In this document: positions 35,474-43,736 of the stretch, one piece after another
Numbering within the stretch: the stretch's first letter is position 1
Layout: each line of letters opens with the position of its first letter
Source: Hymenobacter sp. ISL-91
GTDB lineage: Bacteria; Bacteroidota; Bacteroidia; Cytophagales; Hymenobacteraceae
Assembly (NCBI RefSeq): GCF_018613725.1
Contig: NZ_JAGGPS010000009.1
Coordinates: 124,001-188,000 of the forward strand
Length of the DNA: 64,000 nucleotides
Direction: 5' to 3'
The notes under the pieces: generated by a model
Database searches by the model: none
Told to the model about the DNA's origin: nothing
What the model saw: only the letters and a program-made list of their open reading frames with translations
Program-made: the position numbers and the translations under genes

Positions 35474-37339
35474 AAAGCCGCCGCGCTCCAAGGCCAGCTG
35501 GTAGGCGTGGTCGTAGTACACGCGCAGGTTTTTCCAGTCGAACATTTCGGCCGAGCTTTCTACGTTGTTGCGCTGCATGATTCGCTCGCGGCGGTTGAGC
35601 TGCACGAACTCCCAGAGCATATCGGTTAGTTCTTCGGCAGCTTCGTCGAAGCTTTTTTCCTGGCGGTGCACCACAAAAATACCCTGCTCGTTGTGGGTGG
35701 GCACGTTCTGCAGCACGTAGTCGCCGAAACCCGAGAGGTCGGAGGTGATGGCCGGCACGCCACGGGCCACGCATTCCAGGGGCGTGTAGCCCCAAGGCTC
35801 GTAGTAGCTCGGGAATACGCCCAGGTGGCAGCCGCGCACGAATTGCCCGTACTCCATGCCAAACAGGGGCGAGGTAGGCGACACGAAATCGGGATGATAC
35901 ACGATTTTCACCCGGTCGTGCTGGTTGTTGACGAGGTTGGCGCGGCGCAGGAAGTTGAGAATGTCGTCGTTCTGGTCGTCGACGAGGTTGTGGGTGATGA
36001 CGGGGGGCAGGGCGCTGGTTTTCCAGCTTTGCAGCGTGCGGCGGTAGCGCAGACGCCAGTAGTCGTCTACCATCGTGCTCAGGTCGGGCAGGCGGTTGTC
36101 GTCGGAGGCAGCAGCGGCGGCATAAAACAGCCGCTCGCCCACCTGCCGCTCAATAGCCTCGCAGGTTTCGCGCACTTCCTCCAGCACGGCTCGGTTTTGC
36201 AGCACTTGCGGGTTGATGCTGGTGAAGGGCCGCTTGGTGATAAAGAACATCACCACCTGGCCTTCCAAGCCGCTTTGCTGCAACCGGTAGTTGAGGCGGG
36301 CCAGGGCCTCCAGCGTCAGGTCGAAGCCCTTGTTGTGGTACTCGTAGCGTCCGCTCGTGAACAGGTACAGCGTCTTGTCGAGGTCGAAGGAATAGCTCTG
36401 GAAGAAGTGGGCCATCACGAACTCGTGAATTTTGGCCTTGTACTGCTGGTGCAGGTTCTGGAACTCGTGCAGGGCCACAAACCGCTCGATGTTGAGGCCG
36501 TTGGGCAGCACGGCATCCGGAATCCGGTCGAGCAGGTAAATACACTCGCGCACCGTCAGCTCGCTTACTGTGGTAAACACGTGCGCTCCGTGGGCGGCGG
36601 CGCGCTCCATCGTCACGGCCGCCTCAATGTTGAAGCGCCGGGCCTCCGCCAGCCAGTCCACCTGCATCAGGTGGTCGTAGAAGTTGGGGTCGTTCATGGC
36701 CAGGTAGCGGCCCAGTAGCGTGGCGTGGGTGGTAAACACCAGGTGCACCGGCACCTGCTCGCGGCGTAGCGCCGGAATGGCCACGCCCGTCATCCACTCG
36801 TGGAAGTGGGCAATCAGCCGTTGGGGCGGCACGGTTTCGGCGGCCAGCAGCTGCAGAAACACCTTGGCCATTTCGCCAAAAGCCGCTACCTGATGCAGCA
36901 AGTCATCGGCGGCAGGCATGGGTAGGCCGTGGTGCTCCCAGAGGTCGGCTTTAATGGCATCGAGCCGCGGGTATGCCTGAAAAGGGTCGATGAGCACTAC
37001 GCGGGGGCGGCCCGTTACGAGCCAGGTGCCCAGCTGCACGCTGTAGCCCAGCGCCCGCATGGCCGCCACGGCCCGGCTAAACGGGTCGTCGGAAAACGCC
37101 AGCCTCTCGTCGTCGGGTTCGAACTCGCCCTGGGCCTGCTGCGGAAAGTAGGGCCCCAGCAGGCAGTACTGCCCGCCCCACACCTGCCGCGTGGCCGGCA
37201 CTTTGCTGCGGATAACGGTGTAAATACCGCCCACCTGGTTGCATACTTCCCAGGCCACCTCCACCAGCAAGGTGTCGGCAACATTGGCAGTAACAGAGGC
37301 AGCGGCGGGAACAGACGACGAAGTGGGCATAGACGGCAA
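35471..37339 (-). CDS. Glycogen synthase, eukaryotic-type GT3
   Basis: 622 residues. It starts VEVAWEVCNQVGGIYTVIRSK, the UDP-glucose-binding loop of GT3, and has AHFHEWMTG, TTHATLLGRYLA, LPNGLNIERF, LFTSGRYEYHNKGFDLTLEAL, and the E-x7-E active-site region YYEPWGYTPLECVARGVPAITSDLSGFG. All of these match the eukaryotic/Bacteroidota GT3 glycogen synthase and not the bacterial GlgA (GT5). UDP-glucose is therefore the likely donor, and no glgC (ADP-glucose pyrophosphorylase) gene lies nearby. The GH13 branching enzyme gene is directly upstream on the same strand, 181 bp away. Confidence 0.93.
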   Translation of the reverse strand: MPSMPTSSSVPAAASVTANVADTLLVEVAWEVCNQVGGIYTVIRSKVPATRQVWGGQYCLLGPYFPQQAQGEFEPDDERLAFSDDPFSRAVAAMRALGYSVQLGTWLVTGRPRVVLIDPFQAYPRLDAIKADLWEHHGLPMPAADDLLHQVAAFGEMAKVFLQLLAAETVPPQRLIAHFHEWMTGVAIPALRREQVPVHLVFTTHATLLGRYLAMNDPNFYDHLMQVDWLAEARRFNIEAAVTMERAAAHGAHVFTTVSELTVRECIYLLDRIPDAVLPNGLNIERFVALHEFQNLHQQYKAKIHEFVMAHFFQSYSFDLDKTLYLFTSGRYEYHNKGFDLTLEALARLNYRLQQSGLEGQVVMFFITKRPFTSINPQVLQNRAVLEEVRETCEAIERQVGERLFYAAAAASDDNRLPDLSTMVDDYWRLRYRRTLQSWKTSALPPVITHNLVDDQNDDILNFLRRANLVNNQHDRVKIVYHPDFVSPTSPLFGMEYGQFVRGCHLGVFPSYYEPWGYTPLECVARGVPAITSDLSGFGDYVLQNVPTHNEQGIFVVHRQEKSFDEAAEELTDMLWEFVQLNRRERIMQRNNVESSAEMFDWKNLRVYYDHAYQLALERGGF

Positions 37340-37520
37340 AGGGTGGGTTTGGAGCTACAAGCTACAAGTCGGGAGTTAAAAACTCCTGCCCGAACGGCGT
37401 AAAAGCGCACTATTTTGCGCCTCGTCGTTGCCAACATTGACTATTTCGCCTGCTTTTTCAACAGTAAGGCGCCGGATAGTGGGCCTTTACGCAGTTTGGG
37501 CTAACTCGCATAGCGCAACG

Positions 37521-39371
37521 CTACGCCGGTTCCTGCGACAGTATCAGAACCGAGTAGGGGGCCAGGCCGAAGGTGCCGTGGAAAGGCTGGTCGTCGTAGA
37601 TGCCGGCTTCTGCCTCACAATCCACGCTTTCGAAGTTGCCGAACTCGTGGTCGTAGCCTTCCCAATCGGAATTGAAGCGTACATGCCAGCGGCCCGCGCG
37701 GGGCAGGCCAATGCGGTAGTCGGTGTGGCTCTGGTCGGCGAAGTTGCACAGCACTACCGTAGTGTCGCCCGGCCCACCCTGGTCGCGGCGGATGAAGGCC
37801 AGCACTTTCTGTTCGTCGTTGAGGTGGTGCACTTCGGCGTGCTGCCCCAGCAGGCCGCGGGTGCGCCCCGCCAAGTTGCGGCGCAACGCAATTAGGTCGC
37901 GGTAAAGGTGTACCAGGCCGGCATGTTCTTCGGCGCGGGCCCAGTCGAGGGGCTGGTCATCAGAAAACGAGCCGTCGGCCAGCATCGTCTGGCCCTGAAA
38001 AATCATTGGAATACCGGGCACCGTGAGCACCAGCGCCGCGCCCAGGGTCGAGCGTTTTTTCGGGAACCAGGAGGCTGCCTCGCCAGGCATAATTTCTTCG
38101 GGCACCCGGGCTTTGCCGTTGGCTACTTCGTCGTGGCTTTCGGTGTACACCACCCGTTGGAACGAGTCGCCATTGTAGCGGTGCTCCACTGCCTCGGCCA
38201 CTGCCGTCATGCTGCGGTCGGCGTCGTCAGGCGTGGTCAGAGCGTCGCGGATGGGGTACACGAAGCGGGCGTCCCACTGGCTCGAAAAGCCCTGGCCATC
38301 CTGTTCGGGGGTGCGGGTAATGTATTCATCGCCCAGCAAATCCTCGGCAATCATGATTTTCCAGGGCATCTTCGCCCGCACCTCCTCGTTTATCCAGCGC
38401 ATCAGGCTCCAGCCGTCGGGCAGGTCGTGGGCCGGGTCGGTGGTGCCGTTTACGTTGCGGATGTGGGCAATAGCGTCGCAGCGCAGCCCGTCGAGTCGGT
38501 AGTCTTCGAGCCACATGAGCACATTGTCGCGGATGTAGCGGCGCACGGCTTCGCGGCCGTAATCGGGGCGGTTGTGGCCCCAGGGGGTTTCGGCGCGCCA
38601 GTCGTTGTAGAAGTAGATGCCGCCGCCGTCGTTTTCCTGCCAGCCATCAAACTGCCACAAATCCAGGTCGCCGGGTCCGAAATGGTTGTACACCACGTCT
38701 AGAATTACGGCAATACCGCGGCGGTGGGCTTGCTTGATGAACTCCTGAAAACCGGCCGGCCCGCCGTAGTCGCCATCAATAGCAAACGGGTGGGCGGGGT
38801 TGTAGCCCCAGCTTAGCTTGCCCGGAAAGGCCGCGGCAGGCATAATTTCCACGGCATTAATGCCCAGCTCGCGCAGGTGGTCGAGTTTTTCCACGGCATC
38901 GTAAAAGGTGCCGGGCCGCGCGGGGTCGGGGGTGTAAAAGGTGCCGATGTGCAACTCATAAATTACCAGCTCGTTCCAGGCCGGCATCTGAAAAGCGTCA
39001 TCCTCCCAGTCGAAATGAGGGTCGACTACCACTGAGTTGCCGGCCGAGTGGGTTACCTGGCGGGCGTAGGGGTCGTTTTTGGTTAGCTCGCCGTGGGGCG
39101 TAAGCAGGTGGAACTTGTATTCGGTGCCGGGGCCAAGGTCGGCGAAATCGGCCGCCCAGTGGCCATCGGCTTCAGTAATGAGCGGGTGGGTGGTGGCGTT
39201 CCAGTCGTTGAAGGGGCCTACCAGCGCAACGGCCGTGGCTGCCGGGGCCCACACCCGGAACGTGGTGCCGCCAGCGTGGGGCCGGGCGCCCATGCGGCCT
39301 GCTACAGCCGATGCGGCCGGAGTAGGTGGGGCCGGAGTGGAAAGAGAGTTGGTAGGAGCAGTTACTGGCAT
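37521..39371 (-). CDS. glgB: GH13 glycogen branching enzyme (1,4-alpha-glucan branching)
   Basis: 616 residues. An N-terminal CBM48/E-set domain (about 30-115, with FRVWAPAATAVALVGPFNDWN) is followed by a GH13 barrel with motif I DVVYNH, motif II GLRCDA (nucleophile Asp299), motif III MIAEDL (acid/base Glu343), and motif IV TESHDEV. The C-terminal domain ends APYSVLILSQ. It resembles both branching enzymes and malto-oligosyltrehalose trehalohydrolase-like members; position next to GT3 glycogen synthase favours the branching role. Shorter than typical GlgB (about 730), because it lacks the extra N-terminal domain. Confidence 0.85.
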   Translation of the reverse strand: MPVTAPTNSLSTPAPPTPAASAVAGRMGARPHAGGTTFRVWAPAATAVALVGPFNDWNATTHPLITEADGHWAADFADLGPGTEYKFHLLTPHGELTKNDPYARQVTHSAGNSVVVDPHFDWEDDAFQMPAWNELVIYELHIGTFYTPDPARPGTFYDAVEKLDHLRELGINAVEIMPAAAFPGKLSWGYNPAHPFAIDGDYGGPAGFQEFIKQAHRRGIAVILDVVYNHFGPGDLDLWQFDGWQENDGGGIYFYNDWRAETPWGHNRPDYGREAVRRYIRDNVLMWLEDYRLDGLRCDAIAHIRNVNGTTDPAHDLPDGWSLMRWINEEVRAKMPWKIMIAEDLLGDEYITRTPEQDGQGFSSQWDARFVYPIRDALTTPDDADRSMTAVAEAVEHRYNGDSFQRVVYTESHDEVANGKARVPEEIMPGEAASWFPKKRSTLGAALVLTVPGIPMIFQGQTMLADGSFSDDQPLDWARAEEHAGLVHLYRDLIALRRNLAGRTRGLLGQHAEVHHLNDEQKVLAFIRRDQGGPGDTTVVLCNFADQSHTDYRIGLPRAGRWHVRFNSDWEGYDHEFGNFESVDCEAEAGIYDDQPFHGTFGLAPYSVLILSQEPA

Positions 39372-39544
39372 AAAAACAGTGAAAAAGCCGCCACCGGAAA
39401 GCGGGGCAGCTGGGCCTTCTTTACTGCTGCGGTTGTGGAAAGTTGCTGGCCGGCCCGGCCAGGCATGTAGCTTTGCCGGAAACCCGCGTGCCCCGGCACG
39501 GGTTATACGGGCCCTTTACATCTTCAATTTCAATTCCCGACGCT

Positions 39545-39934
39545 GTGCCCCGACCCAAACCCGTGGTGTTTGGCCTCTACGGCTGGACGCCCGAATACGG
39601 CTACTCCTACATTCACCCCGCCAACCGCCGCTCCTTCGAGTGGCTGGAGCCGCTGGGCAAAGTGTTCGAGAAAATCGACGAAACCGACGACTGGATTATC
39701 CTGCGCTACGACGAGCAGCAGTTCTATGTCAGCGCCGAGCTGTTCAAGGAGCTTTACCAGAAACCGGCCTTCAGCTTCGGCGACCAGGTGAAAACCAGTG
39801 CCCCGCCCGCCCACCAGGGCCTCATTTCTGATGTGTATTTCGATGAGCGCGCCGATACGTTCCAGTTTCAGCTGGTGGAAAAGAAGCGCAAAGTGCAACG
39901 CGTGTTTGAGGCGGAAGAGTTGGTGGGGGAGTAG
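39545..39934 (+). CDS. Small protein of unknown function
   Basis: About 129 residues if started at GTG 39545 (VPRPKPVVFGLYGWTPEYGYSYIHPANRR); an ATG/other start further upstream adds residues that look unlike a real N-terminus. No signal peptide or membrane segment. The block FGLYGWTPEYGYSYIHPANRRSFEWLEPLGKVFE is distinctive, followed by a probable beta-strand region (DWIILRYDEQQFYVSAELFKELY). I recall similar short proteins in Bacteroidota without assigned function. It is divergent from glgB and followed by the class B repeat. Confidence 0.78.
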   Translation: MPRPKPVVFGLYGWTPEYGYSYIHPANRRSFEWLEPLGKVFEKIDETDDWIILRYDEQQFYVSAELFKELYQKPAFSFGDQVKTSAPPAHQGLISDVYFDERADTFQFQLVEKKRKVQRVFEAEELVGE

Positions 39935-39956
39935 GTAGTCAAAGTGCGGAGGGCGG

Positions 39957-40044
39957 TGTAGGGGCGGGGCTTGTCCCCGCCCGCCATGCGCGCAATTGCA
40001 ACGGCAATCGTTCAACGGCGGGCGGGGACAAGTCCCGCCCTACA
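39957..40044. repeat. Class B GTAG-headed palindromic element (REPIN-like)
   Basis: Left head GTAG at 39958-39961 followed by GGGCGGGG-CTTGT-CCCCGCCC; the right arm ends in CTAC at 40040-40043 with a slightly shortened stem. The internal 8-bp hairpin is perfect in the left arm. It lies between convergent genes. Confidence 0.88.
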
Positions 40045-40092
40045 TCGTGCCGACATCCTTACGCCGTACTGTACTTTGTTTCGAACTGAATC

Positions 40093-41442
40093 CTAAATAC
40101 CCACCGCAATACCGATTACCACGGCTACCGCGCCTAAGGCCAGCAGCAGCAGGTAGAGCGGGAAGGCAAACTTCCACCACTCATCGAACCGCACCCCGCA
40201 GGCGGCCACAATGGCCACCAGCGCGCCGTTGGTGGGCGTTATCAGCTCGCAGAGGCCGGCCCCATACTGGTAGGCCAGCACGGTAACCTGGCGCGAGAGG
40301 CCGATGAGGTCGGAGAGGGGCACGAGCAGCGGCATCGTCAGCACGGCCTGGCCGCTGACGGAGGGTACCGGCAGGTGCAGGGCGGTGTGGACGCCCATCA
40401 TGCCCAGGGCGGCCACCCAGGCGGGTAGCCCGGCCAGCGGCGCCGAGAGGCCGTTGACGATGGTGTCGACTATCTGGCCCTGCTCCAGCACCACGAAAAT
40501 GGCGCGGGCAAAACCAATCAGCAGTGCCGAAAAGGCAATGTCGCGGAAGCCGGCAATGAAGCCCTCGGCGGTGCCGGTGAGGCCCAGGCCACCGACCAAT
40601 CCGGCCACCACGCCCATCGTGAAGAACAGGGCCGCCATCTGCTCGAAGTCCCAGCCCAGCTTGAGCACGCCGTAGGCGAAGAACGCGAAGCCGCCCAGCA
40701 GCAGGAACAGCACCAGCCCGTGGTTGCGGCCCGCCACCAGCGTGCCGTTGGGGTCGGCCTGCTCGCTGGTTTCGGGCGTTATGCGGTGGCGCTGGGCGTA
40801 GCGCACGGTGCCGCCAATCCAGATAACCAAGGCCAGCAGCAGAAACACCAGCCGGAAGCCGCCGCCCGACAGCAGCGGCAGCTGCGCCAGCTTCTGGGCA
40901 ATACCCACCTGAAACGGGTTGAGCGGACTGAACGCCGCGCCCACCGCCGCCGAGCCGATGCTCACGGCCGCGGCCGTAATCACCGGGTAGCCGATGCGGC
41001 GCATGAGAATCAGGAGCACTGGCACCAGCGGCACGATTTCCTCCTGCATATTCTCCAGCGCGCCCATCGTGGCAAACAGCACCGAGATGATGGGAATGAC
41101 CACCGCCTCGCGCCCCCGAAACTTCTCCAGCAGCCAATCCACGCCCCGGCGCAATGCCCCCGTCAGGTCGACCACGGTGAAGGCCCCGCCGGCCAGGAAC
41201 ACCAGGAAAATCACGGCGGCCGCATCTATCAGGCCTTTCGGAACTGCCACCAGGGCCTGCAGGGGGCTGACGGGTGTGGCCGGCACGCGGTGGTAGGAGC
41301 CGGGCACCACTACGTCGCGGCCGGTGGCGGCATCGGGCAGGCGCTCGAACACGCCGGCCGGCAACACATAGCTCAGCGCGCAGGCCAGCAGAATAAAACC
41401 CACCAACAATACCAGCGGGTGCGGAAAGCGAATCGTTTTCAT
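40093..41442 (-). CDS. YfcC/DcuC-type anion permease
   Basis: 449 residues with about 11-12 membrane segments. The N-terminal LVLLVGFILLACALSYVLPAGVFER and the blocks GGAFTVVDLTGALRRGVDWLLEKFRG, ISVLFATMGALENMQEEIVPLVPVLLILMRRIGY, and FSPLNPFQVGIAQKLA match the YfcC family (C4-dicarboxylate anaerobic-carrier related, PF03606). Family members are presumed to transport peptides, amino acids or dicarboxylates; the substrate here is unknown. It is divergent from the 81-residue gene with a class A palindrome between them. Confidence 0.9.
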   Translation of the reverse strand: MKTIRFPHPLVLLVGFILLACALSYVLPAGVFERLPDAATGRDVVVPGSYHRVPATPVSPLQALVAVPKGLIDAAAVIFLVFLAGGAFTVVDLTGALRRGVDWLLEKFRGREAVVIPIISVLFATMGALENMQEEIVPLVPVLLILMRRIGYPVITAAAVSIGSAAVGAAFSPLNPFQVGIAQKLAQLPLLSGGGFRLVFLLLALVIWIGGTVRYAQRHRITPETSEQADPNGTLVAGRNHGLVLFLLLGGFAFFAYGVLKLGWDFEQMAALFFTMGVVAGLVGGLGLTGTAEGFIAGFRDIAFSALLIGFARAIFVVLEQGQIVDTIVNGLSAPLAGLPAWVAALGMMGVHTALHLPVPSVSGQAVLTMPLLVPLSDLIGLSRQVTVLAYQYGAGLCELITPTNGALVAIVAACGVRFDEWWKFAFPLYLLLLALGAVAVVIGIAVGI

Positions 41443-41493
41443 GCCGCGAAGGTAAGTAGCGGTGAGGAGGTGAATGAAGGGAGGACGTAAGAA

Positions 41494-41606
41494 AAACGCC
41501 TGTCATCCTGAGCGGAGCGAAGGACCTTCTTCCAGCGGCGCTTTCTATGCAACGATAAGTGCTACCATAAGAAGGTTCTTCGCTCCGCTCAGGATGACAG
41601 GCGTTT
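41494..41606. repeat. Class A palindromic element
   Basis: The arms 41494-41530 and 41570-41606 pair over 37 bases with one mismatch; the spacer is 39 bases. The core is GTCATCCTGAGCGGAGCGAA. It sits between two divergent start codons. Confidence 0.9.
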
Positions 41607-41637
41607 CACCCCCAACCTCCCGTATCTTTGCCCCGCC

Positions 41638-41883
41638 ATGAAATACGCCGAGTTTAAAGCGCTGAACATGTTTCGCCAGCAGGAGTACCTGGCCGGGCAC
41701 GGTCGGCTATTGGCCGAGCGGCGCGAAGACAGCTTCCGGCTGCAGCTGTTTGCGGTGGCCGATTTCTACGCCGAGCAATGGTGCGAGTACGACAACGAGC
41801 ACCTGCTTTTCATTCACCCGTTCCGCCACCCGGCCGGCCTGCGCGACTACCTGCCCGCCATCCGGCTGCCGCTTGATTTGTAG
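41638..41883 (+). CDS. Small protein of unknown function between two palindromes
   Basis: 81 residues, cytoplasmic, no cysteine cluster (one Cys, in YAEQWCEYDN). The first part MKYAEFKALNMFRQQEYLAGHGRLLAERREDSFRLQLFAVADFYAEQWCEYDNEHLLFIHPFRHP is folded-looking with one amphipathic helix. I recognise no domain. It starts 32 bp after the class A element and its stop is 7 bp before the class B element, so the whole gene is bracketed by palindromic repeats. Confidence 0.75.
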   Translation: MKYAEFKALNMFRQQEYLAGHGRLLAERREDSFRLQLFAVADFYAEQWCEYDNEHLLFIHPFRHPAGLRDYLPAIRLPLDL

Positions 41884-41889
41884 TAAAAC

Positions 41890-42025
41890 CAACTTGCGCA
41901 GGGCGGTGTAGGGGCGGGGCTCGTCCCCGCCCGCCGTATGTGCCATTTCCACGATTCCGCTCAACGCTAATCGTTTAACGGCGGGCGGGGACAAGCCCCG
42001 CCCCTACACCGCCCTGCGCAAGTTG
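41890..42025. repeat. Class B GTAG-headed palindromic element with extended arms
   Basis: The arms 41890-41937 and 41978-42025 pair over 48 bases with one mismatch; the spacer is 40 bases. The GTAG-GGGCGGGG-CTCGT-CCCCGCCC core is extended outward by 20 more paired bases (CAACTTGCGCAGGGCGGT), which are not shared with the other class B loci. Confidence 0.9.
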
Positions 42026-42060
42026 AGTTAGATAGTATCTGGAGTGCGCTATATTAGGCT

Positions 42061-43599
42061 ATGAAAAGCCCCCGCCTGCTGCCGGTGCTACTGGCCCTGC
42101 TCCGGTTTGCTACTGGTTATGGGCTGGCCAGCCGCGCCTACCAACTGCACCGCGACGAGTACCTCTACCTCGACTATGGCCGGCACCTGGCCTGGGGCTA
42201 CCTCGAAGTGCCGCCCCTCACGGCCCTGCAAAGCTGGGGTACGCTGGCGCTGGGCGGCGGCTGGTTCTGGGTGAAATTCTGGCCTTTGCTTTGGGGCAGC
42301 CTCACTATTTACCTGGTGGGGCGGGCCGTGCAGCGGCTGGGCGGTGGGCCCTGGGCGGTGGCGCTGGCCGGCCTGAGCTACCTGCTGGGGGCCTACGCCC
42401 GCCTCAACTTCCTGTTCCAGCCCAACTCGTTCGAAGTGCTGGCCTTCACGGCCGTTGGCTACTGCCTGCTGGGCTACGCGCAGCAGCCGGCCCCGCGCTG
42501 GCTCTACGGCATCGGGGCCATGCTGGGGCTGGCGCTGCTGAACAAGTATTCGGCCCTGTTCTACATAGTCGCGCTGGTGGTTGCCTTGCTGCTCACGCCA
42601 TTGCGGCGGGTGCTGGCTACCCGGCATTTCTGGCTGGCGGCGGGGCTGGCGCTGCTGCTGTGGCTGCCCAACCTGGCCTGGCAAATCGGGCACGGGCTGC
42701 CGGTGCTGCACCACATGGCGCTGCTGCGTGAAACCCAGCTGGTGCACGTGTCGGCGGCCGGGTTCTGGCAAAGCCAGCTGCTGATGAACGTGCTGAGCTT
42801 GTGGGTGTGGGTGCCCGGGCTGCTGGCGCTGCTGTTCAGTCAGTGGCTACGGCCTTACCGCGTACTGGGTCTGATTTACGTGGCCGGCCTGCTGCAACTC
42901 ACGCTGCTGCACGGCAAAGATTACTATGCCCTGGGCTACTACCCGCTGCTGCTGGCCGCCGGGGCCGCTTGGTGGCAGCAGTGGCTAAGCGGCCGGCCAC
43001 GGCTGGGCCGCGTGCTGCGACCTGCGCTGCTGGTGCTGCCCCTGGTTCTCAGCATCCGGCTGCTGCCGCTGCTATTCACCATCGAGCCGCCTGCCGCTAT
43101 GCTGACCCAGCAGGCGCGCTACGAGCAGCTGGGGGCCCTGCGCTGGGAAGACGGCCAGAACCACCCATTGCCCCAGGATTACGCCGATATGCAGGGCTGG
43201 CGCGAGCTGGCCGATGACGTGTGGCTGGCCTACCAGCGCCTGCCCCCGGACGCGCAAGGGCATACCTTCATCAAGTGCGACAACTACGGCCAGGCCGGGG
43301 CCATCAATTACTACAACCGCCACCGCGCGCTGCCTCCGGCCAACAGCTTCAATGGCTCCTACCTGTTCTGGTTTCCCCCGCGCCCGCCTCGCCTGCGCTA
43401 CCTGCTGCTGATAGAAGATGACGAGCCGGCCGGACTAGCCGGCCACTGCGAGTCGGTTCGGGAGCTACGCCTCCGGCCCACTCCGCTGGCCCGCGAGCAA
43501 AAGCGCCACCTCTACCTCGTTACGGCCCCCGATACAGCGCTGGTCGGCCGCATCTATGCCGAGCGCCGGGCCTCCCTGGCCGAGTGGGGGCAATTTTGA
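42061..43599 (+). CDS. GT39-like membrane glycosyltransferase
   Basis: 512 residues with about 10-11 membrane segments. The periplasmic acidic pair HRDEYLYLDYGRHLAWGYLEVPPL near residues 30-52 is the DE-type motif of the PMT/ArnT (GT39) superfamily. C-terminal soluble region about 340-512. The enzyme transfers a sugar from a polyprenyl phosphate to lipid, glycan or protein at the outer face of the inner membrane. Acceptor unknown. It stands alone, after the class B element. Confidence 0.9.
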   Translation: MKSPRLLPVLLALLRFATGYGLASRAYQLHRDEYLYLDYGRHLAWGYLEVPPLTALQSWGTLALGGGWFWVKFWPLLWGSLTIYLVGRAVQRLGGGPWAVALAGLSYLLGAYARLNFLFQPNSFEVLAFTAVGYCLLGYAQQPAPRWLYGIGAMLGLALLNKYSALFYIVALVVALLLTPLRRVLATRHFWLAAGLALLLWLPNLAWQIGHGLPVLHHMALLRETQLVHVSAAGFWQSQLLMNVLSLWVWVPGLLALLFSQWLRPYRVLGLIYVAGLLQLTLLHGKDYYALGYYPLLLAAGAAWWQQWLSGRPRLGRVLRPALLVLPLVLSIRLLPLLFTIEPPAAMLTQQARYEQLGALRWEDGQNHPLPQDYADMQGWRELADDVWLAYQRLPPDAQGHTFIKCDNYGQAGAINYYNRHRALPPANSFNGSYLFWFPPRPPRLRYLLLIEDDEPAGLAGHCESVRELRLRPTPLAREQKRHLYLVTAPDTALVGRIYAERRASLAEWGQF

Positions 43600-43736
43600 G
43601 AAGGATTCCTGCGTCTTTGCCTCTGTTCTGGCGTCAATGCCAACGAAACCGGGATACGTGCCCCGTACCACAGAACTGGTTGGCTTTCCGCGTACTTTAA
43701 CCGAACTTCACCACTTCCCACTCCAACGTATTCACC

